64,000 nt of DNA from Pseudomonadales bacterium. GTDB taxonomy: Bacteria; Pseudomonadota; Gammaproteobacteria; Pseudomonadales; UBA7239. The position numbers were made by a program, and so were the translations under genes. Positions 34,473-43,616 of this stretch are shown here, piece after piece (positions within the stretch are counted from its first letter, which is position 1; each line of letters starts with the position of its first letter). Location: positions 177,993 through 241,992 of the forward strand of contig JAWLAB010000004.1 in assembly GCA_041395665.1 (NCBI GenBank), written 5' to 3'. The notes beneath the pieces were generated by a model. It was not told the DNA's origin, did no database searches, and was given only the letters and a program-made list of their open reading frames with translations.

Positions 34473-35588
34473 ATGAAATTTTCATTTCTCATTTCTTTCT
34501 GTGTGGCCATTGCTTGTTTGTTTTCACAAAGCAGTGTGGCTGATGATGCAGGTTTGCAAGCGTGGATTCGCCATTTTCGTGCAGAAGCTGTGCAACAAGG
34601 CGTTCGTGCCGATGTTTATGACCGCGCTTTTCGCGATGTAAAAACGCTAGATGCAGCGGTGTTAGAAAAAGCGCGTTACCAACCGGAGTTTCGCGCAGAA
34701 GCGTGGGAGTACATGGATAGCCGTGTGCAAGAGCGCTCCATACAAACCGGCCGCGCAATGTTGCAGCAATATGCAAAAACACTGCAAACAATAGAGCGCA
34801 ATAGTGGCGTGGATCGTTATGTTTTATTAGCAATTTGGTCGATGGAATCCAGCTATGGCGCGGCATTGCAAAAAACAGATAGCCTACATTACATCCCACA
34901 AGCTTTAGCAACTTTGGCTTATGCTGATGAAAAACGCGCTAAATATGCACGATCACAATTGGTTGCCGCGCTGAAAATTTTGCAGCGCGGAGATGTGCCG
35001 CAGAGTGAGTTGTTAGGTTCGTGGGCTGGTGCGATGGGGCATACGCAATTTATTCCCACCAGTTATCTCGCTTATGCTGTGGACGCAGACGGCGATGGCA
35101 AAAGCGATATTTGGCATTCCATACCGGATGCACTGGCAACGGCTGCGCAGTTGTTAAAGAAAAACGGTTGGCAGTCGGGCGCGCGTTGGGGGTATGAAAT
35201 TTCGCGAATGAGCGATGCAGGTGGCAATAAAGTGTTGGCATTACAGGGAGATAATGGACCTGTGTTTGTTGTGCAAAAAAACTTTGCAGTGGTAAAACGC
35301 TACAACAATGCCGATAAATATGCGCTGGCGGTTTTGTTGTTGGCCGATCGCATTGCTGGTAAACCTGCGCCGCAGCGTGATTGGGTGCGTCCTTACACGC
35401 CGCTGACCATGACAGAAAAGGAGGAGCTGCAACGCTTGCTGCTGCAAAAAGGTTTTTACAGTGGCGCGGTGGATGGTTTGATTGGCGATGAATCGCGTCG
35501 TGCGATTGTGCGTTATCAAACCAGTCGCAACCAGCCGCAGACTGGGTATCCCTCCAAAGAAATCTTGCTTACTTTGCGAGCGAATTAA
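34473..35588 (+). CDS. Lytic murein transglycosylase (MltB family) with PG-binding domain
   Basis: A 371-residue periplasmic enzyme that cleaves peptidoglycan to 1,6-anhydro products. MKFSFLISFCVAIACLFS is the signal peptide; the cleaved form starts near DDAGLQAW, so a lipobox is absent and the protein is soluble, as in the Slt/MltB subgroup of Pseudomonas. The catalytic Glu is in IWSMESSYGAAL and GAMGHTQFIPTSYL is the family signature. A PG_binding_1 repeat (LLLQKGFYSGAVDGLIGD) ends the protein. TTG 34458 is an alternative start. The end overlaps the cueR end tail-to-tail by 20 bp. Confidence 0.92.
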   Translation: MKFSFLISFCVAIACLFSQSSVADDAGLQAWIRHFRAEAVQQGVRADVYDRAFRDVKTLDAAVLEKARYQPEFRAEAWEYMDSRVQERSIQTGRAMLQQYAKTLQTIERNSGVDRYVLLAIWSMESSYGAALQKTDSLHYIPQALATLAYADEKRAKYARSQLVAALKILQRGDVPQSELLGSWAGAMGHTQFIPTSYLAYAVDADGDGKSDIWHSIPDALATAAQLLKKNGWQSGARWGYEISRMSDAGGNKVLALQGDNGPVFVVQKNFAVVKRYNNADKYALAVLLLADRIAGKPAPQRDWVRPYTPLTMTEKEELQRLLLQKGFYSGAVDGLIGDESRRAIVRYQTSRNQPQTGYPSKEILLTLRAN

Positions 35589-35982
35589 GCGATTCAATAA
35601 TCGGGCAATTTTTTTCCAAACTGGTGTTGGCGCAACAACTGACTAAGTGTTGCAGCGTCGTTTGTATGCGCGATAAATCGTCTAACTTTTTTTGTATTTG
35701 CTCGATTTTATGGCTGGCGATATTGCGAATGGTTGGGCGATCCGTATGTTCATCTAGCGTCAATAATTCACCGATTTCTTCCAAAGAAAATCCCAATTCT
35801 TGTGCGCGTTTGATAAAGCGAATGCGCTCAATCATAGCGATAGGATACTGACGATAGCTGCCGTTGCTGGCGGGCACGGGCAGCAGCCCGCGCTGCTGGT
35901 AATAGCGCACGGTCTCGACGCCGACACCGGCTTGTTTCGCCAAGCGACCAATGGTGAGCGAAGCTTGAGTGGGTGTATTCAT
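35569..35982 (-). CDS. cueR: MerR-family copper regulator, CueR-like
   Basis: A 137-residue MerR-family activator with the N-terminal winged helix (LTIGRLAKQAGVGVETVRYYQQRGLL), a long dimer helix and a metal loop with Cys117 and Cys126 in CCANTSLEKNCPIIESL. The CPII motif is like CueR. The cysteine at the start of the dimer helix that Hg and Pb regulators use is absent, which favours a monovalent ion such as Cu(I). The gene is divergent from a Cu-ATPase operon and 9 bp from its -35 box. MerR-type regulation by DNA untwisting is implied by the 20-bp promoter spacer. Another soft metal such as Ag or Au remains possible. Confidence 0.85.
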   Translation of the reverse strand: MNTPTQASLTIGRLAKQAGVGVETVRYYQQRGLLPVPASNGSYRQYPIAMIERIRFIKRAQELGFSLEEIGELLTLDEHTDRPTIRNIASHKIEQIQKKLDDLSRIQTTLQHLVSCCANTSLEKNCPIIESLNSLAK

Positions 35983-35990
35983 AGGAATGC

Positions 35991-36022
35991 TTGACTCTGG
36001 GGTTGAGTACGGAGTTTATGCT
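35991..36022 (+). promoter_or_regulatory. MerR-type promoter/operator of the copper operon
   Basis: The -35 box TTGACT (35991-35996) and -10 box TATGCT (36017-36022) are 20 bp apart, longer than the usual 17, as in MerR-activated promoters. An imperfect dyad with ACTC (35994) and GAGT (36012) lies in the spacer. It points toward copA. Confidence 0.75.
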
Positions 36023-36073
36023 TGGCATCGTGAAAGAACCACCACTGAGTTAGAACGAGAGACGGAGCGCGCC

Positions 36074-38401
36074 ATGAACGAGCCATCGACACACAGTTGC
36101 TGTCAGCAAAAAAAATCTTGTCATGCAGAGCCTGAAATTTTGAAAGATCCGGTCTGTGGCATGACGGTGCAGAAAGATTCCCCGCTGCATCACGAACACC
36201 AAGGCAAAACCTATTACTTTTGCGGCAATCACTGTCTGAAGAAATTTGCGGCAGATCCGCAGGCGTACTTGGGTGATGAGCCGCCAGCGCCGGTGGAAAT
36301 TCCAGGCGCGCAATACACCTGCCCCATGCATCCTGAAATCGTGCAGGAGGGTTTCGGTACCTGTCCGAAATGCGGCATGGCGCTGGAGCCGATGATGCCG
36401 ACGGCTGAAGAAGAGAAGAGCCCTGAGCTGATCGATTTCCGCCGCCGCTTCTGGTTCACGCTACCGCTGACGCTCATCGTCACCACGCTGGCGATGTCAG
36501 GACACGCAGTCAGCTGGTTTGCAGCAGGCGTGCAGCCTTGGGTGGAGTTGGTCTTGTCCGCGCCCGTTGTGTTGTGGGCAGGGCGCCCTTTCTTTGAGCG
36601 AGCGGTGGATTCTCTGCGCCAAGCCAGCCCGAATATGTGGACGCTGATTGCCATCGGCACGGGAGCAGCATTTCTGTACAGCGTGGTGGCCACTATCGCG
36701 CCGCAGCTTTTTCCCGACAGCTTTCATCAGCACGGGCAAGTGGGTGTTTATTTCGAGGCGGCGGTGGTCATCATCTCGCTCACGCTGCTGGGGCAGATTC
36801 TCGAGCTGAAGGCGCGCTCCGCTACCTCGGCGGCGATTCGTGCGCTGCTCGGTTTGGCACCCAAAACCGCTAGGCGCATCCAAGCCGATGGCAGTGAGCA
36901 GGATGTACCTTTGAATGAAGTGCAGCTAGGTGATCGCCTGCGTGTGCGTCCTGGCGAGAAAGTGCCGGTCGATGGCGTGGTGCTAGAGGGCAACAGCGCG
37001 GTGGATGAATCCATGTTGACTGGCGAGCCTCTGCCGGTGAGCAAGCAAGTGGGCGATCACCTGATCGGCGCGACGCTGAATACTAGTGGCGCATTGGTGA
37101 TGCGCGCTGAAAAAGTGGGTGCGCAGACCATGCTCGCGCAAATCGTGCAGTTGGTCGCGCAGGCGCAGCGCTCTAAAGCGCCGCTGCAACGCATGGCGGA
37201 TGTGGTCGCTGGTTATTTTGTGGTGGCTGTCGTTAGCGTTGCGCTGCTGTCGTTTTTTGCTTGGGGCTTGCTCGTGCCTGAGCAGGGCTGGCTGTACGGT
37301 TTTATCAACGCCGTGGCCGTACTCATCATCGCTTGTCCTTGTGCGCTGGGGCTGGCGACGCCGATGTCGATCATGGTGGCAACGGGCCGCGCCGCTTCGC
37401 GCGGTATTTTGTTCAAAGATGCGGCGGCGATAGAGCATTTGCGCAGCGTCGATACTTTGATCGTCGATAAAACCGGCACGCTGACAGCAGGTAAACCGAC
37501 TTTCGATACCGTGATGCCAGCAGAAGGCTACAGTGATACAGCAGTGTTGCAGTTGGCAGCGAGTTTGGATCAAGGCAGTGAGCATCCCTTGGCGGAAGCG
37601 TTGGTAGCGGCCGCAAAAGCACGGGGCTTGAAGCTGCACACAGCGAAGCAATTTCTGTCTGGCACTGGTTTGGGCGTCACGGGCGTTGTTGCAGGGCAAT
37701 CGCTGATATTAGGCAGCGTGGTGTTGATGGAAAAACACGGCGTAGCGATTTCGCAAAGTTTGCACACGGCAGCGGAAACGCTGCGCGCGCGCGGCGCGAG
37801 TGTGATGTTTCTCGCGGTGGATGGCGCGTTGGCGGGGCTGCTCGCCGTTTCTGATCCCATCAAAGACACCACGCCAGAAGCATTGCGCGCCTTGCGTACC
37901 GCTGGTATTCGCGTGGTGATGGCGACGGGTGACAGCAGCACCACCGCCAAATTTGTGGCACAAACTTTGGGCATCGAAGAAGTACACGGCGAAGTATCAC
38001 CCGCCGATAAATTGGCCTTGGTCGAACGCTTACAAAAAGCCGGTGCCGTAGTGGCGATGGCGGGCGACGGTATCAACGATGCGCCCGCTTTAGCGCAAGC
38101 AGATATCGGCATTGCGATGGGAACAGGCACGGATGTAGCAATGCACAGCGCTGCGGTGACACTGGTAAAAGGCGATCTGCGCGGCATTGCGCAGGCGCGA
38201 GAGTTGTCTGCGGCTACCGTGCGCAATATGAAACAAAATTTGTGGTTTGCGCTGTTTTACAACGCGCTCGGTGTGCCGCTTGCCGCCGGTGTGTTGTTTC
38301 CGCTCACGGGCTGGTTGTTGTCGCCGATGTTTGCCGCGTTTGCCATGAGTTTGAGTTCGGTATCGGTTATTTCAAATGCGTTGAGATTGCGTCGTGAATA
38401 A
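36074..38401 (+). CDS. copA: Cu(I)-exporting P1B-type ATPase with YHS and metal-binding N-terminus
   Basis: A 775-residue copper-translocating ATPase of the inner membrane. Instead of CxxC HMA domains, the N-terminus has a YHS domain (DPVCGM, residues 25-30, YFCGNHCLKKF) and a heavy-metal-binding domain (YTCPMHPEI and CPKCGMAL, residues 81-105). The transport motif is CPC in ACPCALGLATP; DKTGT is the phosphorylation site, SEHPLAEAL the HP motif, and GDGINDAPAL the hinge. Start ATG 36074 follows GGAG; longer frames lack support. The first 1.4 kb is richer in G+C and CTG codons than the rest. It overlaps the oxidase gene by 8 bp. Confidence 0.96.
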   Translation: MNEPSTHSCCQQKKSCHAEPEILKDPVCGMTVQKDSPLHHEHQGKTYYFCGNHCLKKFAADPQAYLGDEPPAPVEIPGAQYTCPMHPEIVQEGFGTCPKCGMALEPMMPTAEEEKSPELIDFRRRFWFTLPLTLIVTTLAMSGHAVSWFAAGVQPWVELVLSAPVVLWAGRPFFERAVDSLRQASPNMWTLIAIGTGAAFLYSVVATIAPQLFPDSFHQHGQVGVYFEAAVVIISLTLLGQILELKARSATSAAIRALLGLAPKTARRIQADGSEQDVPLNEVQLGDRLRVRPGEKVPVDGVVLEGNSAVDESMLTGEPLPVSKQVGDHLIGATLNTSGALVMRAEKVGAQTMLAQIVQLVAQAQRSKAPLQRMADVVAGYFVVAVVSVALLSFFAWGLLVPEQGWLYGFINAVAVLIIACPCALGLATPMSIMVATGRAASRGILFKDAAAIEHLRSVDTLIVDKTGTLTAGKPTFDTVMPAEGYSDTAVLQLAASLDQGSEHPLAEALVAAAKARGLKLHTAKQFLSGTGLGVTGVVAGQSLILGSVVLMEKHGVAISQSLHTAAETLRARGASVMFLAVDGALAGLLAVSDPIKDTTPEALRALRTAGIRVVMATGDSSTTAKFVAQTLGIEEVHGEVSPADKLALVERLQKAGAVVAMAGDGINDAPALAQADIGIAMGTGTDVAMHSAAVTLVKGDLRGIAQARELSAATVRNMKQNLWFALFYNALGVPLAAGVLFPLTGWLLSPMFAAFAMSLSSVSVISNALRLRRE

Positions 38402-40064
38402 AAAAACTCTGCGCTTCATTGCGAGCACATTTTCTCTATTGTTGTGTTTTTCTGCTCAAGCAGGCGAGTATCAACTCGATATTCGCAAAGAGCTCGTCAA
38501 TGTCACGGGTGAGCCGCTGCAGCGATTAACGGTAAATCACACACTGCCTGCACCTGCACTGCATTGGCAAGAAGGCGAAGAAGTCGTGGTGCATGTCACC
38601 AATCACATGGATGAGCCGAGCTCTATTCACTGGCATGGTTTGTTAGTACCGCCGTACATGGATGGCGTGAAAGGTTTTGGCGGCTACCCTGGCATCGCGC
38701 CAGGAAAAACTTTTACTTATCGCTTCACCGTCAAACAAAACGGTACTTATTGGTATCACGCGCACACCAAAGGGCAGGAGCAGGATGGTTTGTACGGTGC
38801 GTTGATTATCCATCCCAAAGAAAAAGAACCTGTCGCAGCAGACCGAGAACTCGTCGTGATGTTTTCTGATTTCAGTCGAGAAACTTCAGATAATATTTTT
38901 TCTAATTTGAAAAAAGAATCCGATTACTACAACAAAGCGCGCCGAACAGTAGGTGATTTTGTTGCTGATGTGAAAGAGAAAGGTTTTAAGTTGGCGAGTC
39001 AATCCGCGCATGATTGGAACATGATGCGTATGGCGCAGAGTGATTTATCCGATGTCAGCGGCTACGAGTTTTTAGTCAACGGAAAAACAGCGCAGAAAAA
39101 TTGGACCGGCGTTTTTAAAGCAGGTGAAAAAGTGCGCTTGCGTATGATTAACGCCTCGGCGATGTCTTTTTACGATGTGCGCATTCTGGATACAGAAAAC
39201 AAACGCTTAAAAATGACCGTGGTGCAGGCAGATGGTCGCAATGTAGAGCCAGTGCCGGTGGATGAGTTTCGCTTTGGTGTGGCAGAAACTTACGATGTGA
39301 TCGTGCAGCCCACAGAAAACAAAGCCTACACCATCGTGGCGGAGTCAGTAGATCGCAGTGGTTTTGCGCTAGGAACTTTGGCGCCACGAGAAGGCATGAA
39401 AGGTGTGCAGCCAACACATCGCCCGCGTGCATTGTTGACAATGGCGGATATGGGTATGAAGCACGACATGAGCAAGATGGATCACAGCAAAATGTCAAAA
39501 ATAGAAATGCAGGAAATGTTTAAGCAGATGCGCAGCGGTTGGGCGCAAACGGGTGCGCCGAAAGGTGACAAAGTATTGTCTTATGCTGATTTGCGTTACC
39601 TCGGCACGCAACACGATGAACGCGAGCGGAGCCGTGAAATTACCGTGGCGCTAGGCGGCAATATGGAGCGTTATATTTGGACGATTAACGGCAAAAAAAT
39701 GGAAGATGCACCGCCCATTAATTTGCAATACGGCGAGCGTGCAAAACTAACTTTTGTCAATGAAACCATGATGGCGCATCCCATGCATTTGCACGGTATG
39801 TTTGTGCAATTAGATAATGGTCAGCCGGCGGGAAAAATGCCAGATAAAACAGTCGTCACTGTTGCACCTGGAAAATCGTATTCCGTTTTAGTGACAGCAG
39901 ATGCGCCAGGGGAGTGGGCGTTTCATTGTCATCTGTTGTATCACATGCGTGCAGGCATGATGGGAAAAGTGGTGGTGGCAAAGTTGGATGCTGATAAAAA
40001 ATCGCAGCCATCATTGAAGCCAGTTTCTATGCCATCCACGGAGCATCATCATGCATCACATTAA
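38394..40064 (+). CDS. Multicopper oxidase, copper-resistance CopA family
   Basis: A 556-residue periplasmic oxidase with a signal peptide (MNKKTLRFIASTFSLLLC to AQAG). The copper ligands are in IHWHGLL, WYHAHTKG, HPMHLHGMF and HCHLLYHMRAGMM; the last has the type-1 Cys-His pair and Met axial ligand. A Met-rich stretch with MGMKHDMSKMDHSKM lies near residue 360 and should bind Cu(I). It oxidises periplasmic Cu(I) in copper resistance. GTG 38394 overlaps the ATPase gene. The usual twin-arginine signal of CopA proteins is not seen here. Confidence 0.93.
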   Translation: MNKKTLRFIASTFSLLLCFSAQAGEYQLDIRKELVNVTGEPLQRLTVNHTLPAPALHWQEGEEVVVHVTNHMDEPSSIHWHGLLVPPYMDGVKGFGGYPGIAPGKTFTYRFTVKQNGTYWYHAHTKGQEQDGLYGALIIHPKEKEPVAADRELVVMFSDFSRETSDNIFSNLKKESDYYNKARRTVGDFVADVKEKGFKLASQSAHDWNMMRMAQSDLSDVSGYEFLVNGKTAQKNWTGVFKAGEKVRLRMINASAMSFYDVRILDTENKRLKMTVVQADGRNVEPVPVDEFRFGVAETYDVIVQPTENKAYTIVAESVDRSGFALGTLAPREGMKGVQPTHRPRALLTMADMGMKHDMSKMDHSKMSKIEMQEMFKQMRSGWAQTGAPKGDKVLSYADLRYLGTQHDERERSREITVALGGNMERYIWTINGKKMEDAPPINLQYGERAKLTFVNETMMAHPMHLHGMFVQLDNGQPAGKMPDKTVVTVAPGKSYSVLVTADAPGEWAFHCHLLYHMRAGMMGKVVVAKLDADKKSQPSLKPVSMPSTEHHHASH

Positions 40065-40752
40065 AAAAATATTGAGTGCGATGTTGTTGGGTATGGCAAC
40101 AACAACAGCAGTGGCGCACGAACATGAAAACTTTTTTTACGCAACGCATTTAGATGTTGATGCCGGCGTAAACGACAGCGACGACGCTGTACTTAACTGG
40201 GATTTAGATGCTTGGTTAGGTAGTGACGAACACAAGTTGCGACTCAGAAGTGAAGGAGAGATGGCGGATAAGCACATCGAGCGCAGTGAAAACTGGCTGT
40301 TGTATAGCTATAACCTCGACACTTTTTGGGATGTGCAAACCGGTGTGCGTTATGACAGTAAACCGGAATCCGCCACTTATTTTGCGGCAGGTTTTTCTGG
40401 ACTTGCGCCGTACTATGTCAACACCGATGTGTTTTTATTGTTGGGTGAGGGCGGCAATGTGGGCCTGAACGCACAAGTGAATAAAGATTTTTTATTCACG
40501 CAGCGATTGGTATTGCAGCCTTATGCCGAGCTGAATGCCTCATCACAAGAAAGGGATGATCTGCGTTTGGGTTCAGGGATTAATGATGTGACGCTAGGCT
40601 TGCAACTGCGCTATGAAATCACGCGCAAAATTGCACCGTATATTCGATTAGAAACTCGACATTTGTTGGGCGATACAGCGGATATGGCTGATGAAGATGG
40701 CGATGACCGCCGTGAAAATACTTTAACGGCCGGTGTGCGTTTATTGTTTTGA
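40051..40752 (+). CDS. copB: Copper resistance protein CopB (outer membrane)
   Basis: A 233-residue outer-membrane beta-barrel with a signal peptide ending near AVAHEHE. The CopB core is recognisable from LNWDLDAWLGSDEHKLRLRSEGE through APYIRLETRH to the C-terminal VRLLF, which carries the final Phe required by the Bam machine. The Met/His-rich N-terminal repeat of longer CopB is missing. It overlaps the oxidase gene by 14 bp, so ATPase, oxidase and CopB form one operon ended by the terminator at 40771. Confidence 0.93.
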   Translation: MHHIKKILSAMLLGMATTTAVAHEHENFFYATHLDVDAGVNDSDDAVLNWDLDAWLGSDEHKLRLRSEGEMADKHIERSENWLLYSYNLDTFWDVQTGVRYDSKPESATYFAAGFSGLAPYYVNTDVFLLLGEGGNVGLNAQVNKDFLFTQRLVLQPYAELNASSQERDDLRLGSGINDVTLGLQLRYEITRKIAPYIRLETRHLLGDTADMADEDGDDRRENTLTAGVRLLF

Positions 40753-40770
40753 GTGGTAAAAGTTAGCAAT

Positions 40771-40798
40771 AAAAAACCCAGCTCGCGCTGGGTTTTTT
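40771..40798. terminator. Bidirectional terminator between copB and the thiolase-fold gene
   Basis: A 12-bp perfect stem AAAAAACCCAGC / GCTGGGTTTTTT with loop TCGC separates the two convergent operons. Confidence 0.92.
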
Positions 40799-40832
40799 AT
40801 GTGCAAGTAACGGATGTAAGTTGTAAAAACCA

Positions 40833-42002
40833 TTAAGGTTTTTCGCTGCCCACAATCCACATGGAAAAGAACTGCGCGCCGCCACCGTAAGCGTGGCCGA
40901 GTGCTTTCTTCGCGCCCGGCACTTGGCGTTTGTCTGCCATGCCGCGCACTTGCAGTGCCGCTTCGGCAAAACGAATCATGCCGGATGCGCCGATTGGGTT
41001 GGTGGAGAGTACGCCGCCAGAACAGTTCCATGGAATATCGCCACCTTGGTCGAGTGAAGTGGCGCCGCTGTCGGTCAACTTCCAGCCTTCGCCTACATCG
41101 CAAAAACCTAAGTTTTCCAACCACATTGGTTCATACCAAGAGAACGGTACATACACTTCTGCCATATCCAAATCTTTGCGCGGATTGGTGATGCCTGCTT
41201 GTGAATAGACATCTTTCGCGCAATCGATACCGGCTTGTGGGTTTACTTCTTCGCGCCACGGATACATGGTCGGTTCGGAGCGCATTGCAGTGCCATGCAC
41301 CCACGCAGGTTTGTTGGGAGATTTTGTGGCGAGTTCTTCGTTGCACAACACCATGGCGCACGCACCATCCGATGAAGGACACACTTCAGAAAAACGCAGC
41401 GGCTCCCACAACATGAACGAATCCATGTATTTTTGCAGATCCAAATTTTCTGCTTCTTCGTGCATGTGTGCGTGTGGATTGCGTAATGCGTGTGTGCGAT
41501 CTTTCAATGCTACTTTACAGCCGATATCCAAAGGCGCTTTGGTGCGATTCATGTATTCGCGAATAATCGGCGCGAAGAAACCACCCGCGCCTGCATTCAA
41601 ATGCGGCGAAAAAGGTTGTTGTGATGACAAACCCCACATCGCATTCGATTCGGATTGTTTTTCATACGCCAAAGTCAGCACGCGTTTGAACAGTCCGCTT
41701 TGAATGTAAGAGGCTGCAACGATTGCGGTTGAGCCACCGACAGAACCTGCAGTGTGCACGCGCAGCATCGGTTTACCTACACAACCTAGTGCATCTGCCA
41801 AATACAATTCTGGCATCACCACGCCTTCGAAAAAGTCAGGTGCTTTTCCGATGATCACGGCGTCGATATCAGCCCAAGTGCAGCCTGCATCGTTTAACGC
41901 ATTGATTGCAGCTTCTCGCACGAGACCTGCCATGGATTTTTTAATTTTTGCTTTGTAGCGTTCGGTCTGGCCGATACCTACGATGGCACAAGGATTACCC
42001 AT
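40833..42002 (-). CDS. Thiolase-fold protein lacking catalytic cysteines (Ltp2-like)
   Basis: A 389-residue SCP-x/lipid-transfer-type thiolase. The nucleophile position of true thiolases is replaced in RVHTAGSVGGSTA, and the second cysteine loop reads GHAYGGGAQFF with Tyr. Members of the Ltp2 aldolase branch lack these cysteines, use tyrosines, and pair with a DUF35 protein to release propionyl-CoA or acetyl-CoA from steroid side chains. The gene follows the other thiolase-fold gene by 1 bp and lies at the 3' end of a DUF35-DUF35-thiolase-thiolase operon. ATG 42002 is chosen over the longer frame because it matches the family start (MGNPCAIVGIG). Confidence 0.82.
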   Translation of the reverse strand: MGNPCAIVGIGQTERYKAKIKKSMAGLVREAAINALNDAGCTWADIDAVIIGKAPDFFEGVVMPELYLADALGCVGKPMLRVHTAGSVGGSTAIVAASYIQSGLFKRVLTLAYEKQSESNAMWGLSSQQPFSPHLNAGAGGFFAPIIREYMNRTKAPLDIGCKVALKDRTHALRNPHAHMHEEAENLDLQKYMDSFMLWEPLRFSEVCPSSDGACAMVLCNEELATKSPNKPAWVHGTAMRSEPTMYPWREEVNPQAGIDCAKDVYSQAGITNPRKDLDMAEVYVPFSWYEPMWLENLGFCDVGEGWKLTDSGATSLDQGGDIPWNCSGGVLSTNPIGASGMIRFAEAALQVRGMADKRQVPGAKKALGHAYGGGAQFFSMWIVGSEKP

Positions 42003-42003
42003 C

Positions 42004-43071
42004 TTATTTACCCTCCAGTACAGCAACCAAGTTTTGTTGTAAGCAAGCGCCGGATGTTGCGTGTGCAACGCCGCGATTTGCTTCGCCATTCATGATGCGT
42101 GTTGCCACAGCACCAATACGATCCAATCCTGCTGACATAAAAATATTGCCAGCGAGCGGGCCGCCTGACGGGTTGATTACTGTGTTGTCATCAAGACCGA
42201 GCGCTTCTTTGACGAGCAATTCTTGGTGACTAAACGGTGTGTGCAATTCCGCAATATCCACTTTGCCTTTTTTCACGCCAGCGTGTTCACCAGCAATGCG
42301 TGTGGATGTGGATTGCGTGAGATCGCGTGTGCCGAATTGATGTGACTCAATGCGGTGATCGATACCCGTGATGTACGCAGGACGCTTGCCAGAACCCGCG
42401 AGCATTTTTTCTGCGATTTCTTTGGTGGCAATAAATATGCACGATGCGCCATCGGTAATTGGCGGGCAATCGTGTTTACGCAGTGGTGAAGACATCATCG
42501 GCTCAGCCAATAATTGTTCTACGCTGTAATCACCTTTCAACTGTGCATTTGCGTTTGCTTTTGCGTTTTTACGGCTTTTCGCTACTACTTCTGCCATTTG
42601 TTTTTCAGTGAGTTTGTCGGCATCCATCATCGCGCGCGCTTGTAATGCAGCGAGGCTGATTTGATCAGGCCACAGCGGTTGCAAATAATAAGGATCCAAT
42701 TGCAGCGCCAATACTTCATGCATCGGGCCGTGTGAGCTTTTACCAAAACCGTAAATCAACGCGGTGTTGAAATGTCCGGTTTGAATTTTCAGCCACGCTT
42801 CATACAACGCCCATGCTGCATCCATTTCCACATGCGATTCTGAAATGGGTGGCACAGCGCCAACGGCATCCAACGCACCAACGAAAGCGAATGCTGCGCC
42901 TCCCAAGTAGTCACAGCTACCAGAGCAAACAAAATCGATTTCTTTGTTGGTAATTTTTAACTGATTTTTTACGCCGTGTACGGCTTCCATCACCAGTTCT
43001 ACATCATTTTTTGCGCCTGCATCACGCACCATCGGTGTTTGGTGATAGGCAATAATCGCTACTTCACGCAT
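42004..43071 (-). CDS. Thiolase-fold protein, second subunit, cysteines absent
   Basis: A 355-residue lipid-transfer-type thiolase. The usual nucleophile segment reads ESHVEMDAAWALYEAW with no cysteine, and the C-terminal loop is HATSGACLQQN, not CxGGG. It retains NPSGGPLAGN and LHTPFSHQE. It is 34 residues shorter than the next protein and overlaps the DUF35 gene by 8 bp. As a cysteine-poor thiolase it may be the partner subunit of the Ltp2-like protein or a structural paralogue. Activity on CoA esters is not assured. Confidence 0.78.
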   Translation of the reverse strand: MREVAIIAYHQTPMVRDAGAKNDVELVMEAVHGVKNQLKITNKEIDFVCSGSCDYLGGAAFAFVGALDAVGAVPPISESHVEMDAAWALYEAWLKIQTGHFNTALIYGFGKSSHGPMHEVLALQLDPYYLQPLWPDQISLAALQARAMMDADKLTEKQMAEVVAKSRKNAKANANAQLKGDYSVEQLLAEPMMSSPLRKHDCPPITDGASCIFIATKEIAEKMLAGSGKRPAYITGIDHRIESHQFGTRDLTQSTSTRIAGEHAGVKKGKVDIAELHTPFSHQELLVKEALGLDDNTVINPSGGPLAGNIFMSAGLDRIGAVATRIMNGEANRGVAHATSGACLQQNLVAVLEGK

Positions 43072-43606
43072 TTTTGTACGCCTCCACTTCTTTTAAGCGC
43101 TTGGCTTTCAGTTCTTTAATGTCGATAGGAGCTTCACCTTCAATCGGTTGAAAATATTCAATGTTGTTGAAGCTGTATTCCCATTCACTTTTATCGCGCC
43201 ACACGGCTTTCACGCGTGTACCGATTTTCACATCTTCGTTTTTGCAACCGGAAATCAAATGAATAAAAGTTTGATCGGTTTCATCGAGCACCAAGTTGGC
43301 GACGATAAATGGCGGTTGTACTTTGGAGCCTGGAATCGGCAAATGCACGATGGTGAAAGTGACGACAGTGGCGGTATCTGGCACTGCCACTTCTTCAGTT
43401 GTTGGTGTTCCTGTTTCTGCATCAGCACCGCGCGGTGGCACGATCACTTTTCCAGTCACAGAGGAGCGTTGCCCCATCAATTTGCCTTCTTTCAGTGAAC
43501 GCAAAAAATGCGAAGTGGCGCGACCGGCCGCAAAGCTGTATTGCATGTAGACCGGTGATTCCATGATTTCTACGGGTTTAACTTCAACGGGTTTTTGATC
43601 ACTCAT
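43064..43606 (-). CDS. DUF35 OB-fold protein, ChsH2-like (second)
   Basis: A 180-residue DUF35 protein with an N-terminal helix and rubredoxin-like part followed by an OB fold (TVVTFTIVHLPIPG, PFIVANLVLDETDQTFIHL, VKIGTRVKAVWRD). Usual zinc cysteines are absent. Such proteins bind acyl-CoA and partner with thiolase-fold aldolases. ATG 43606 is used; it lies between the other DUF35 gene and the thiolases in one operon. Confidence 0.82.
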   Translation of the reverse strand: MSDQKPVEVKPVEIMESPVYMQYSFAAGRATSHFLRSLKEGKLMGQRSSVTGKVIVPPRGADAETGTPTTEEVAVPDTATVVTFTIVHLPIPGSKVQPPFIVANLVLDETDQTFIHLISGCKNEDVKIGTRVKAVWRDKSEWEYSFNNIEYFQPIEGEAPIDIKELKAKRLKEVEAYKNA

Positions 43607-43616
43607 GATGCTGTCC

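Noticed and set aside
36983..37699. A 238-codon minus-strand frame inside the copper ATPase gene
   Set aside because: Antisense to conserved ATPase motifs; composition is typical of shadows in GC-rich genes.
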